Positions 44,401-52,660 of a stretch of DNA of 64,000 nt are shown piece by piece. The stretch's first letter is position 1; each line of letters opens with the position of its first letter. This stretch comes from Shimia sp051201625 (lineage in GTDB: Bacteria; Pseudomonadota; Alphaproteobacteria; Rhodobacterales; Rhodobacteraceae): NCBI RefSeq assembly GCF_051201625.1, contig NZ_CP179203.1, positions 4,090,589 through 4,154,588 of the forward strand, given 5' to 3'. The notes under the pieces were generated by a model. The model was not told where the DNA came from. It worked only from the letters and a program-made list of their open reading frames with translations, and searched no databases. The position numbers and the translations under genes are program-made.

Positions 44401-45390
44401 TTATTCGAGGAGTCCACCCTCATGAAAAAGTGCTTTCACGTCCTTTTCCGGCCGCGCACCATAATGACTGATGACCTCACTAGCTGCAATACATCCCATA
44501 TGCCCCGAAGTCTCCAAGCTCTGCCCTGTGGCGACGCCGTACAGAAAACCAGCCGCAAACTGATCGCCCGCACCAGTTGCGTCAACCGGCACAATCTCTC
44601 TCACGGGTACAACGACATTTTCCTCACCCTGAACTAGCATCACGTCTTGCCCCGAACGGGTGCAAACGATCAGGCCACTGTCAATCGCAGCTTGTTCCAG
44701 AGCGGAAGAAAGATCCGATTGGTAAAGCGCTTTCCACTCGTGCTCATTACCAATCACAAAGTCCAATTCCCGTGCTAACCGCCGGAAATCGTCCCGGTGG
44801 CGTTCAACGCAAAAAGGGTCGCTCAACGCAATACCGGCCTTACCGCCACCAGCTCGGCAAAGTTTAGCTGCACGTTCAAAGGCTTGCTTCCCTTTTGGCT
44901 TGTCATAGAGGTACCCCTCAAGAAACAGCAAAGATGCATTTCCCGCTACGCCGTCAGACACATCATCTGGTCCGAGCTCTGAAGAGATTCCAAGGTACGT
45001 GTTCATTGACCGTTCGCCATCTGGCGAGACAAAGATCATTGAACGCGATGTTGGCAGTTCACCACCGACCACCGGCGGGTTTACAAAATCCGTACCTTCT
45101 GACTGCATGGCGTTAGCGTAAAAACTGCCCAATACATCATCGTGCACACGGCCAATAAACGCAGTCGACAACCCCATCGAGCCTAAACCAGCTAAAGTAT
45201 TCGCAACCGACCCACCCGGTGCCTGAGTGCGATTGGTCATTCCCTCATAAAGCATCTCGCCTCGTTCTCGCTCCACGAGTTGCATAATGCCCTTTTGGAT
45301 TTCCAGCATTTTAAGAAAACTGTCATCCGACTGAGAAATTACGTCTACGATGGCGTTGCCTATACCAACAACCTGATATGTTTTTCTCAC
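44401..45390 (-). CDS. Adenosine kinase (PfkB family)
   Basis: This ribokinase-fold enzyme of 329 residues has the N-terminal GIGNAIVDVI, the ribose-binding GGSVANTLAGLGSMG, and the catalytic anion hole VDATGAGDQFAAGFLYG (about residues 271-287) with the general-base Asp. Length and GNAIVD motif fit the adenosine kinase branch typical of Rhodobacterales. Start is GTG 45390, overlapping the nth stop as GTGA. It would return adenosine to AMP, linking to the AMP nucleosidase/adenine deaminase pair elsewhere in this window. Confidence 0.88.
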   Translation of the reverse strand: MRKTYQVVGIGNAIVDVISQSDDSFLKMLEIQKGIMQLVERERGEMLYEGMTNRTQAPGGSVANTLAGLGSMGLSTAFIGRVHDDVLGSFYANAMQSEGTDFVNPPVVGGELPTSRSMIFVSPDGERSMNTYLGISSELGPDDVSDGVAGNASLLFLEGYLYDKPKGKQAFERAAKLCRAGGGKAGIALSDPFCVERHRDDFRRLARELDFVIGNEHEWKALYQSDLSSALEQAAIDSGLIVCTRSGQDVMLVQGEENVVVPVREIVPVDATGAGDQFAAGFLYGVATGQSLETSGHMGCIAASEVISHYGARPEKDVKALFHEGGLLE

Positions 45391-46031
45391 AAGCTTTTTT
45401 CCTCAAATATGCAAAGATCCCGGATGAGGCAATTGCTGCATATCGGCTTACGCGCCTTGCAGACATAGCGACCATGAAGGATCATCCAGTGATGGGCGTG
45501 ATGCTGAAAATCTACAGGTATGTTGTCTTCAATCGCACGCTCCACCGCACCAACATCCTTGCCCGGGCAAACACCAGAGCGATTTCCAAAACGAAAAATA
45601 TGTGTATCGACTGCTTGTGACGGGTGGCCCCACCACATGTTCAAAACAACATTCGCAGTTTTGCGCCCAACGCCGGGTAATCCTTCCAGCGCCGCGCGTG
45701 AATTAGGCACCTCACCGCCATACTCATCAACAAGAATTTGGCTAAGCTTAATAACATTCTTGGCTTTGTTGCGATAAAGGCCAATGCTTTTGATGTACTC
45801 AATCAATTTCTCTTCGCCCAAGTCCAACATCTTTTGAGGCGTATCTACGATCGTAAAGAGCGTGTTGGTCGCCTTGTTTACCCCTACATCTGTCGCTTGC
45901 GCAGACAGAGCGACTGCAACGACAAGGGTATATGCATTGCTATGAGCCAGTTCACCTTTTGGTTCGGCGTCTGCTTCTTTAAAGCGAGAAAAGATCTCAC
46001 GGATTGTTGCGTAGTCAAGTTGCTTTACCAT
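45387..46031 (-). CDS. nth: Endonuclease III
   Basis: This DNA glycosylase/AP lyase removes oxidised pyrimidines. The helix-hairpin-helix LPGVGRKTANVVL holds the catalytic Lys, and VDTHIFRFGNR the catalytic Asp. The C-terminal [4Fe-4S] cluster is C-x6-C-x2-C-x5-C in VCKARKPICSNCLIRDLC. Length is 214 residues from ATG 46031. A longer frame to 46103 is rejected because it is not family-like. Operon with adenosine kinase (4-nt overlap). Confidence 0.95.
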   Translation of the reverse strand: MVKQLDYATIREIFSRFKEADAEPKGELAHSNAYTLVVAVALSAQATDVGVNKATNTLFTIVDTPQKMLDLGEEKLIEYIKSIGLYRNKAKNVIKLSQILVDEYGGEVPNSRAALEGLPGVGRKTANVVLNMWWGHPSQAVDTHIFRFGNRSGVCPGKDVGAVERAIEDNIPVDFQHHAHHWMILHGRYVCKARKPICSNCLIRDLCIFEEKSL

Positions 46032-46185
46032 AGCGTTGGTATGCCTTTTGGGAACTTGGCAGACAAGAGTGTATTGAACGGCGCCACCTCTTCGTCCTCG
46101 CATTTTTTAAGTTTGCACAAGAATCGGGTCGCCCTAATTTGCAACGCCGCCTATTCTGCACGCAAGGCATCGCGGGGGACCTCCA

Positions 46186-47031
46186 ATGACCGACGTGGAA
46201 AAAGGGTATCATTTTAACGTGATGCGTCGCGCGATCACGCTGATTGACGAAAGCGGCGAAACTCTAACGCTCGAAGAACTAGCCCGCGCAATGGGAATGA
46301 GTTCTGCACATTTTCAGAGACTTTTCACAAAATGGGCTGGGGTTTCGCCGAAGAAATACCAACAATACCTGACACTTGGACATGCCAAAGCTTTACTGCA
46401 CAATCAATTCACCACCCTATCGACTTCGAACGCAGTTGGGCTATCCGGATCTGGCCGGCTACATGATCTGTTTCTGCGTTGGGAAGCAATGAGCCCAGGG
46501 GAATACGCGAGACGGGGTGAAGGTCTAACTATCTATTGGGGATGGTTTGATAGCCCCTTCGGTCCGTCTTTGGTTATGGGCACCGAAAAGGGTATCTGTG
46601 GCATTGGGTTTGCAGCGGAGATGGGCGAAAAGGAGGCGATGTTGGATCTGGCATCTCGCTGGCCAAAAGCCATATTGTGCGAAAACCCAAGCTTTCTGCG
46701 CCCATGGGTCCTGTCCGCTTACAGCGCTCAAATTAGCAAATCGGGCAAAGTGCCGATATACATGATAGGCTCTGCGCTTCAGATCAAAGTATGGGAGGCA
46801 CTTATGCGTATTCCTTCCGGCAAAATCTCAACTTATTCAGAAATTGCCACTTCCATAGGCAACCCACGCGCAGTTCGCGCGGTGGGAACTGCGGTAGGGC
46901 GCAACCCGGTAAGCTGGCTTATTCCATGTCATCGGGCAATGCGAAAATCTGGTGGACTAGGCGGTTATCACTGGGGACTTACTGTCAAACGGGTCCTGCT
47001 CGCTTACGAATCCGCTCGAAACACTGATTAA
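46186..47031 (+). CDS. AraC-type HTH fused to methylated-DNA-protein-cysteine methyltransferase
   Basis: Residues 1-110 form an AraC-type DNA-binding domain (TLEELARAMGMSSAHFQRLF). Residues about 115-275 are the alkyltransferase with active-site IPCHR (C248) and MRIPSGKISTYSEIA. It repairs O6-methylguanine and O4-methylthymine by taking the methyl onto C248. It differs from E. coli Ada in lacking the N-terminal zinc domain that senses methylphosphotriesters. Length is 281 residues. It is divergent from nth, together forming a small repair locus. Confidence 0.93.
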   Translation: MTDVEKGYHFNVMRRAITLIDESGETLTLEELARAMGMSSAHFQRLFTKWAGVSPKKYQQYLTLGHAKALLHNQFTTLSTSNAVGLSGSGRLHDLFLRWEAMSPGEYARRGEGLTIYWGWFDSPFGPSLVMGTEKGICGIGFAAEMGEKEAMLDLASRWPKAILCENPSFLRPWVLSAYSAQISKSGKVPIYMIGSALQIKVWEALMRIPSGKISTYSEIATSIGNPRAVRAVGTAVGRNPVSWLIPCHRAMRKSGGLGGYHWGLTVKRVLLAYESARNTD

Positions 47032-47410
47032 TCCATTGGCTCTGAATGGAGCGTTCCATTCACAACTTTAGCTAGCTTACGTACTCTCATGGTCTTTCAA
47101 ACCGCTTTCGCCTCTCAATTAACCATCCAAAGTGCGAATCCCAGCCTCAGGACAAACTCCGAACATCTGCGTACGCAAGGTTTTCGAAATTCACCAACAC
47201 TCGCGAAACCGCAGTACGCATAATCAACAGCGCCCACTTCGGCCCATATTTGACGATACGTAACGTTTTGACTGTGCGCTTCATTCATAGCTAGGTGCTT
47301 TTTACGAAATTACTTTAAAAATTTAAACGGCGAAGCCACTAGGGAATGAAGTCAGCTTAGTCTATAATAAGGTATAAGCTGCTGAAGTAGCAAAAAGCTG
47401 AGGCCTCGAG
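47032..47410. other. Intergenic region, 379 bp
   Basis: No gene is supported. A TATAAT box occurs at about 47362, but no good -35 box sits at the right distance. The OmpA-like lipoprotein promoter should be here. No hairpin with a T tract follows the alkyltransferase gene. Confidence 0.4.
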
Positions 47411-48064
47411 ATGACAAACTTACCACTGACTCTTTGTGCGATTTCCGCTCTCGCTTTGACCGCATGTACTGATCCCGGCTATGTCGCAGGAACTAGCGCA
47501 GAGCGACAGGAATATCGTAAAACAAAATCTGGCGCCGTCATTGGCGGCCTACTCGGAGCCGGAGTTGCCGCAGCCACCAGCAACAATGCACTTGCAGGTG
47601 CAGCAGTTGGCGCAGGAGTTGGTGCTATCATTGGTAACACTCTAGACAAGCAAGAGGCAGAGCTGCGTCGGGAATTAAACGATGACGTACAGATTGAAAA
47701 CACGGGCGACCGACTGATTGTTACAATGTCACAAGATATTTTGTTCGACATCAACAGTTCGATTGTAAATGTCAGTCTGCACGATGATCTGGGCAAAGTT
47801 GCGGTCAGCCTTAACAAACATCCTGAGACAGTGGTGCAAGTTCTCGGGCATACTGACAACACTGGTTCGGCTGTCCAAAACCAGACACTGTCGGAACAGC
47901 GTGCTAACGCAGTTGCGGACGTTCTCATGAACGGCGGCGTACAGTTCGAACGTATTCAGGCTATTGGCCGCGGAGAAGATCAGCCTGTTGCATCAAATCT
48001 GAGCGAAGAGGGCCGTCAGCAAAACCGGCGGGTTGAAATTGTGATTTTACCGAAAGAAGCCTAA
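47411..48064 (+). CDS. OmpA-family lipoprotein with glycine zipper
   Basis: The signal peptide ends in a lipobox (ALTACTDPG), so the cysteine near residue 19 is lipidated. A glycine-zipper region (GAVIGGLLGAGVAAATSNNA to about residue 80) is followed by an OmpA/MotB peptidoglycan-binding domain with VQVLGHTDNTGS, LSEQRANAVADVL and RRVEIVI. Length is 217 residues, like YiaD. It probably sits in the outer membrane, anchored to peptidoglycan. No other gene overlaps it. Confidence 0.93.
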   Translation: MTNLPLTLCAISALALTACTDPGYVAGTSAERQEYRKTKSGAVIGGLLGAGVAAATSNNALAGAAVGAGVGAIIGNTLDKQEAELRRELNDDVQIENTGDRLIVTMSQDILFDINSSIVNVSLHDDLGKVAVSLNKHPETVVQVLGHTDNTGSAVQNQTLSEQRANAVADVLMNGGVQFERIQAIGRGEDQPVASNLSEEGRQQNRRVEIVILPKEA

Positions 48065-48299
48065 TCAAACATTGAAAGTGTTGAAATATGTGCGCATAGG
48101 CTTATCAAGCGGGCCTGTAAAAGCCGAATTTCTAATCACGCTTCAATATCTCATTCTCAAGTTCGCCGTATGGCTTAATCCGCCAAAGCCAAAACGAGAA
48201 AATTTTTGCAAGAGTTGTCCCTTTTAAGCAAAAATAGAATTACTCCCACACCAAAGGATATGAAAATGCTCAAGGGCAACATTCGGCAAGTGACTGCTT

Positions 48300-48713
48300 T
48301 CACCTGACCAAATTGCCAATTTCCAGTAAATTACCATCCGGGTCGCGAAGATAAAGTGAGTTTAAAGGTCCTACGGCTCCCGTTCGAGCAACAGGGCCTT
48401 CAATCACTTTGACACCTTTGTCCATCAAGTGAACCTGCCAGTCTGCTAAAGGCATATCACTCAGAAAACACAAATCTGCGGTCCCCGGCAAAGACTGAGC
48501 AGCTTTGGGTTCAAACTCCTCGCCCGCCTGATGCAAATTAATCTTTTGATTGTTAAACCGCAGTGCCCAACGCGTTGTTCCATCCACCGCTTTAAAGGAC
48601 ACAGATGTCATGCCAAGTGCTTTTTCATAAAACCTAATCGTCAACTCGATATCCGTAACCGTCAGCACTAGATGGTCTATTGCGCTGAGCGTCGGTTTAT
48701 CTTTCTTGCTCAA
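48300..48713 (-). CDS. VOC-family (glyoxalase-like) protein
   Basis: This product of about 137 residues has the vicinal oxygen chelate pattern: IDHLVLTVTD with the first metal His, INLHQ, and LYLRDPDGNLLEIGN with the last Glu, plus TIRFYEKALGM. A TTG at 48713 with a G-rich site upstream is favoured; the ATG at 48743 is the alternative and would share its bases (CATG) with the start of the divergent gene. Substrate unknown; such proteins include dioxygenases, lyases and resistance factors. Confidence 0.85.
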   Translation of the reverse strand: MSKKDKPTLSAIDHLVLTVTDIELTIRFYEKALGMTSVSFKAVDGTTRWALRFNNQKINLHQAGEEFEPKAAQSLPGTADLCFLSDMPLADWQVHLMDKGVKVIEGPVARTGAVGPLNSLYLRDPDGNLLEIGNLVR

Positions 48714-48741
48714 GTTGAATGCCCCCTTTAGCGTAAGTATC

Positions 48742-49545
48742 ATGCAGAATGCCGTGCAAAAGCCCCATCGTCAAAGTGATCTCCTGGATCCGGACCGTGC
48801 TAATGCGTTCCTCGTTTCGTTGGACGTTGCGCACGAGATTGGTCAAGGCGACCCTCTCCCACCGTTTTTTCACCAATTATATTTTTGGCAGGCATGCCCC
48901 CCGGCCCATTTGGGACGAGATGGACACCGCAAGGTTGGAGGCATAATCCCAGACATGGGTCTACCACGCCGGATGTGGGCAGGCGGTCGTCTTGAATTTC
49001 TTGTCCCGATGCGAGCCGGGAAAATGGCAACCAAGACGACAACAATCAGTGAAAAGGCGCATAAAAAAGGCCGCACTGGTCCACTAGGATTTGTAACTTT
49101 GTGCCACGAATTCACTCAAGACGGTCGGGTCGCTGTAAGAGAGTTTCAGGATTTGGTATACCGACAGGACGCAAACCGCAACGGGCCTGTACAAGTAGCG
49201 GCACAAGCACCATGTGACGAAGACACCTGCGTTAACCGAAATTTCGATAGCACATTACTTTTCCGTTATTCTGCACTGACTTTCAACGGTCACCGTATTC
49301 ATTACGATCAAGATTACACTCGTGATGTTGAAGGCTACCAAGGTTTGGTTGTTCACGGTCCACTGCTGGCCCAGCTACTTATGCTGATGGCGAAAGAAAA
49401 GTTGGGGCAATTGAAGCAGTTTTCATTTCGAGCAACTTCGCCCCTAATGCATTTTGAAAAAGCCGCTTTCTGCTGGAGAAACGATGGAATGTGCTGGGTA
49501 CGCGGTCCAGATGGACGTCAATGCATGATAGCTGAAGCCGCCTAA
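48742..49545 (+). CDS. MaoC/HTD2-type hydratase (mesaconyl-CoA hydratase-like)
   Basis: This hot-dog-fold protein of 267 residues has an N-terminal degenerate half (PPFFHQLYFWQACPP and GGIIPDMGLPRRMWAGG) and a C-terminal half with FNGHRIHYDQDYTRDVEGY and GLVVHGPLLAQLL, the usual hydratase motif with catalytic Asp/His. It resembles mesaconyl-C4-CoA hydratases and mitochondrial Htd2. ATG 48742 is 12 codons into the open frame and is favoured by family alignment. The likely reaction is hydration of an unsaturated acyl-CoA; the precise substrate is inferred. Divergent from the VOC gene. Confidence 0.8.
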   Translation: MQNAVQKPHRQSDLLDPDRANAFLVSLDVAHEIGQGDPLPPFFHQLYFWQACPPAHLGRDGHRKVGGIIPDMGLPRRMWAGGRLEFLVPMRAGKMATKTTTISEKAHKKGRTGPLGFVTLCHEFTQDGRVAVREFQDLVYRQDANRNGPVQVAAQAPCDEDTCVNRNFDSTLLFRYSALTFNGHRIHYDQDYTRDVEGYQGLVVHGPLLAQLLMLMAKEKLGQLKQFSFRATSPLMHFEKAAFCWRNDGMCWVRGPDGRQCMIAEAA

Positions 49546-49612
49546 TCAAACTTTTGGCCTTCAGACGAGCGTAGGTCGCCTTCTGAAAATTCCATCAGCA
49601 GTGCACTTTCAT

Positions 49613-50647
49613 CTATAGCAAAGTTGTAAGTTTAAAATCACTCGGAATTTCATCACGATCTTCCAGCACAAGATCAGCCATGACCTGTCCAACTTTCGGG
49701 GCCATTCCAAACCCAATCTTAAACCCCCCATTGGCGATAAATTCGTCATTGCGTAATGGGTGTACACCTAAAATTGGTGCCCGGCTTTTAGCCCTCGGGC
49801 GCACCCCTGCCCAGCGCTCAATAACCATTGAGCTTTCAAGAGACGGCACTGCAGCAACGGCACGCGCAAGCACCATGTCCAACTGATCATCGGTCGCAGA
49901 CGGGTCCTCAAACTCGCGTTCGCTGGTGGAACCAATAGCCACCGTACCATCTTCATGCGGAACAATATGGACTGTATCGGCAAAAATTTGGGGAAGATTC
50001 GCACGAGGCAATCGCAACAAAGCGGACTGACCCTTCACGCCATTACCAATCAAGCGCCCCATATCCTTCGACAGTGACATAAGGCCCTGCCAACCCGTTG
50101 CCCACACAATTTTGCCTTCGCGCAAACCAGAAATAACAATTTCCCCCCCGCGCGCCTTCACTGCCGCCGCGAGTGCTGCAGCCGCGCCGCGAGGTCGCAT
50201 ACGGGCGGAGAGCGTATCATGAATCAAATACCCTGTTGGCGACAGCGGTGCCCAAGCTCCAGCTTCCGCCACATCAATCACGCGCCATGAAGCTTTGCTT
50301 TGCCAAAGTGGTACCGCGGTGACCGCGCGCGCGCGCGCTCTATCAAGGCTCCGCGCTGTTGGGATTGGTTGCAATCGCCCTGTGCGTGCGTAGCCAGGTG
50401 ATACACCTCCTACCAATTCAACCTCAGCCCAGAAAGCTTCCGCCATAATCAAACTTTCAAACTGAAATGCCTTTTTTTCGTTCCAATTTTCTGGCGTGTG
50501 CGGCGCCAGAGCCCCTACGAGCCCGCCACTGGATCCAGCACCAACACCATTGGGATCGATCACCCTAACTTTCGCACCACGTGCGGCGCAAGCCCATGCC
50601 ACACTGAGGCCGAACACCCCAGCTCCCATGACAGTCACATCCACCAT
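49613..50647 (-). CDS. FAD-dependent oxidoreductase, MnmC-like oxidase half
   Basis: This DAO-family flavoprotein has the dinucleotide motif VTVMGAGVFGLSVAWACAARG at residues 4-24 (Rossmann GxGxxG), GAGSSGGLVGALAPHTPENW, and a C-terminal ERWAGVRPRAKSRAPILG plus NGGFKIGFGMAP. Length is 344 residues. In E. coli a related FAD domain is fused to the MnmD methyltransferase to make MnmC; here it stands alone next to an MnmD-like gene in divergent orientation. It may oxidise the cmnm side chain of tRNA wobble uridine. The ATG at 50647 is used; a TTG two codons earlier is possible. Confidence 0.82.
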   Translation of the reverse strand: MVDVTVMGAGVFGLSVAWACAARGAKVRVIDPNGVGAGSSGGLVGALAPHTPENWNEKKAFQFESLIMAEAFWAEVELVGGVSPGYARTGRLQPIPTARSLDRARARAVTAVPLWQSKASWRVIDVAEAGAWAPLSPTGYLIHDTLSARMRPRGAAAALAAAVKARGGEIVISGLREGKIVWATGWQGLMSLSKDMGRLIGNGVKGQSALLRLPRANLPQIFADTVHIVPHEDGTVAIGSTSEREFEDPSATDDQLDMVLARAVAAVPSLESSMVIERWAGVRPRAKSRAPILGVHPLRNDEFIANGGFKIGFGMAPKVGQVMADLVLEDRDEIPSDFKLTTLL

Positions 50648-50706
50648 TGCCAAATCACCCTAGCTGGTCCAAGTCTTTATTTTAACAGGTCATAAGGCAT
50701 CCTAAG

Positions 50707-51384
50707 ATGATCGACCAGAATGTAAATTTGGATTGGCGTGACGGAAACACCCCTGTTTCAACTCAGTTCGATGACCCATATTTCAGCCTAGAGGATGGAC
50801 TTGAAGAAACACGTCATGTGTTTTTAGCAGGGAACATGTTGCCTGATCGGTTCAGACCAGAATTTCACATAGCCGAACTCGGGTTTGGGACTGGACTCAA
50901 CCTATTGACCTCTTGGATGGCATGGGACGCTTCTGGTCAGAACACACCACTGCAATTTACCAGCTTTGAGGCTTTTCCCATGTCGGCGCCAGACATGCGG
51001 CAAGCGCTAGTCGCCTTTCCCGAACTATACAACTACGCAGAGCGTCTTGTTCAAGCTTGGTCAGAAGACCCAAGTCTGTCGACATTGGCTGGGATCGATG
51101 CACGCGTCATCCTGGGAGATGCCCGTAAAACTTTAGTCCAGCAAGGCTTTAAGGCGGATGCTTGGTTTCTTGACGGATTTTCACCAGCCAAGAACCCCGA
51201 GCTCTGGGGCGCAAACTTGATGTTACAAGTCTCTGAACACACAAAGTTTGACGGCACGGCGGCGACCTATACCTCTGCCGGTTTAGTTCGGCGCAACCTT
51301 GCTGAAGCAGGTTTCAACATTACCCGTGTGGCGGGATATGGACGCAAACGACACATGATCGTAGCGCAGAAGCGTGCCTCATGA
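50707..51384 (+). CDS. mnmD: tRNA wobble-uridine methyltransferase (MnmD)
   Basis: This SAM-dependent methyltransferase of 225 residues has AELGFGTGLNLLTSW (SAM loop, about residues 56-70), WFLDGFSPAKNPELW (DAR-like motif) and CTYTSAGLVRR-like ATYTSAGLVRRNLAEAGF. These are hallmarks of the methyltransferase half of MnmC, which turns nm5s2U to mnm5s2U. It is the free form seen in some alphaproteobacteria. It overlaps the EamA transporter start by 4 nt and diverges from the FAD gene with 59 bp between starts, so the two MnmC halves are neighbours. Confidence 0.88.
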   Translation: MIDQNVNLDWRDGNTPVSTQFDDPYFSLEDGLEETRHVFLAGNMLPDRFRPEFHIAELGFGTGLNLLTSWMAWDASGQNTPLQFTSFEAFPMSAPDMRQALVAFPELYNYAERLVQAWSEDPSLSTLAGIDARVILGDARKTLVQQGFKADAWFLDGFSPAKNPELWGANLMLQVSEHTKFDGTAATYTSAGLVRRNLAEAGFNITRVAGYGRKRHMIVAQKRAS

Positions 51385-52247
51385 CGAGCGACAGCGCCCG
51401 ACTTGGCATATTGCTAATGTGCGCAACATCCTTTGTATTTGCAGCGCAAGACGGTCTTTCACGCCATCTTGCCGGTGAGTATAACACGATCCTTATTGTA
51501 ATGATCCGCTATTGGTTTCTCGCCACATTTGTGCTTGCCCTATCCGCACGCCGTTCCGGAGGCGTTCGCCAAGCAATACACAGCAAGATGCCTTTGCTGC
51601 AGATTTTCCGCGGCGTCCTTCTTGTCGCAGAAATGTGCGTGACAATCTATGCTTTCACCTTGTTGGGGCTCACTGAAAGTCATGCGATTTTTGTATGTTA
51701 CCCATTGATAATTGCAGCTCTCAGTGGTCCAGTTTTGAATGAATCTGTGGGATGGCGACGCTGGTCTGCTATCTGTATCGGTGCGGTTGGCGTCTTAATC
51801 ATTCTGCGTCCAGGATCTGGCATGTTTTCGCCACTAGCGATCGTACCTTTAATTGGAGCCGGTTTATTTGCCTTCTATGGAATTTTGACCCGTTATGTTG
51901 CGCGTGCAGACAGCGCCCACGTCAGTTTTTTTTACACTGGTACAGTTGGCTGCATCGTAATCACCTGTATCGGTGTGTTTTATTGGGAGCCCATTTCTGA
52001 GCGAGACTGGTTTTGGATGCTCTTGTTATGTTGCACAGGCGCCCTCGCACACTGGTTGCTCATCAAAACTTACGAGGTTGCTGAAGCCAGCACAGTGCAG
52101 CCATTCGCATATTTGCAGTTGCCTTTCGCCGCCGCCTTCGGACTGATATTTTTTGATGAAGTGTTGCGCCTGAACGTTGCTATAGGCGCAGCGATCGTGG
52201 TCGGTGCAGGCCTGTTTACATTTTGGCGGGAGCGCAGACGCTATTAA
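51381..52247 (+). CDS. EamA/DMT-family transporter
   Basis: This inner-membrane protein of 288 residues has about ten hydrophobic helices in two repeats. FRGVLLVAEMCVTIYAFTLLGLTES in the first and AEASTVQPFAYLQLPFAAAFGL in the second (read as separate motifs) are typical of RhaT/EamA exporters of the Rhodobacterales type. It overlaps the mnmD stop by 4 nt, so it is co-translated. Substrate unknown; not closely similar to the other EamA protein in this window. Confidence 0.9.
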   Translation: MTSDSARLGILLMCATSFVFAAQDGLSRHLAGEYNTILIVMIRYWFLATFVLALSARRSGGVRQAIHSKMPLLQIFRGVLLVAEMCVTIYAFTLLGLTESHAIFVCYPLIIAALSGPVLNESVGWRRWSAICIGAVGVLIILRPGSGMFSPLAIVPLIGAGLFAFYGILTRYVARADSAHVSFFYTGTVGCIVITCIGVFYWEPISERDWFWMLLLCCTGALAHWLLIKTYEVAEASTVQPFAYLQLPFAAAFGLIFFDEVLRLNVAIGAAIVVGAGLFTFWRERRRY

Positions 52248-52660
52248 ACACTCCTAATAACGATAGCGGAAGATGGATGGTTAGCGCATCTTTCAAGACC
52301 CTAAGTCTAAAAACCTTGTCACGCCATTTATGCTTTCAAGATTGGTCTAGGGCTGACGTGCTTTCCCCTCATTCGAGCAGGTGGCATGGCGCCACCCGCA
52401 AGAGAATGGGTATCGTTTTAAGCAGTGGCCTTTTTCTTCAAAAGTTTGCGAAGTCACCAATTTACGTTTTTGACCACTTACCAAAAAAGCAGGTGTTAGA
52501 TCGCTGTGGTACCAAAAAACCGACTTAAGCAAGACAAGAAATCTCTTCGAATACTGTTATGTAATTAGCCTTTGGCGATGAGGCTGGCAGTCTTTATTTT
52601 GCATGCTATCAGCATTTGGCTTGATAAATCGACCCAATCCCCACGAAACAATCAAAGCTA
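52248..52660. other. Intergenic region between convergent genes, 413 bp
   Basis: No gene is supported. A short stem GGTGGC/GCCACC lies at 52380-52396, without a T tract. It is the shared 3' region of the EamA transporter and the lytic transglycosylase. Confidence 0.4.

Noticed and set aside
48706..48741. Longer N terminus for the MaoC-type hydratase
   Set aside because: The 12 extra codons overlap the VOC coding region and family resemblance begins after the ATG at 48742.
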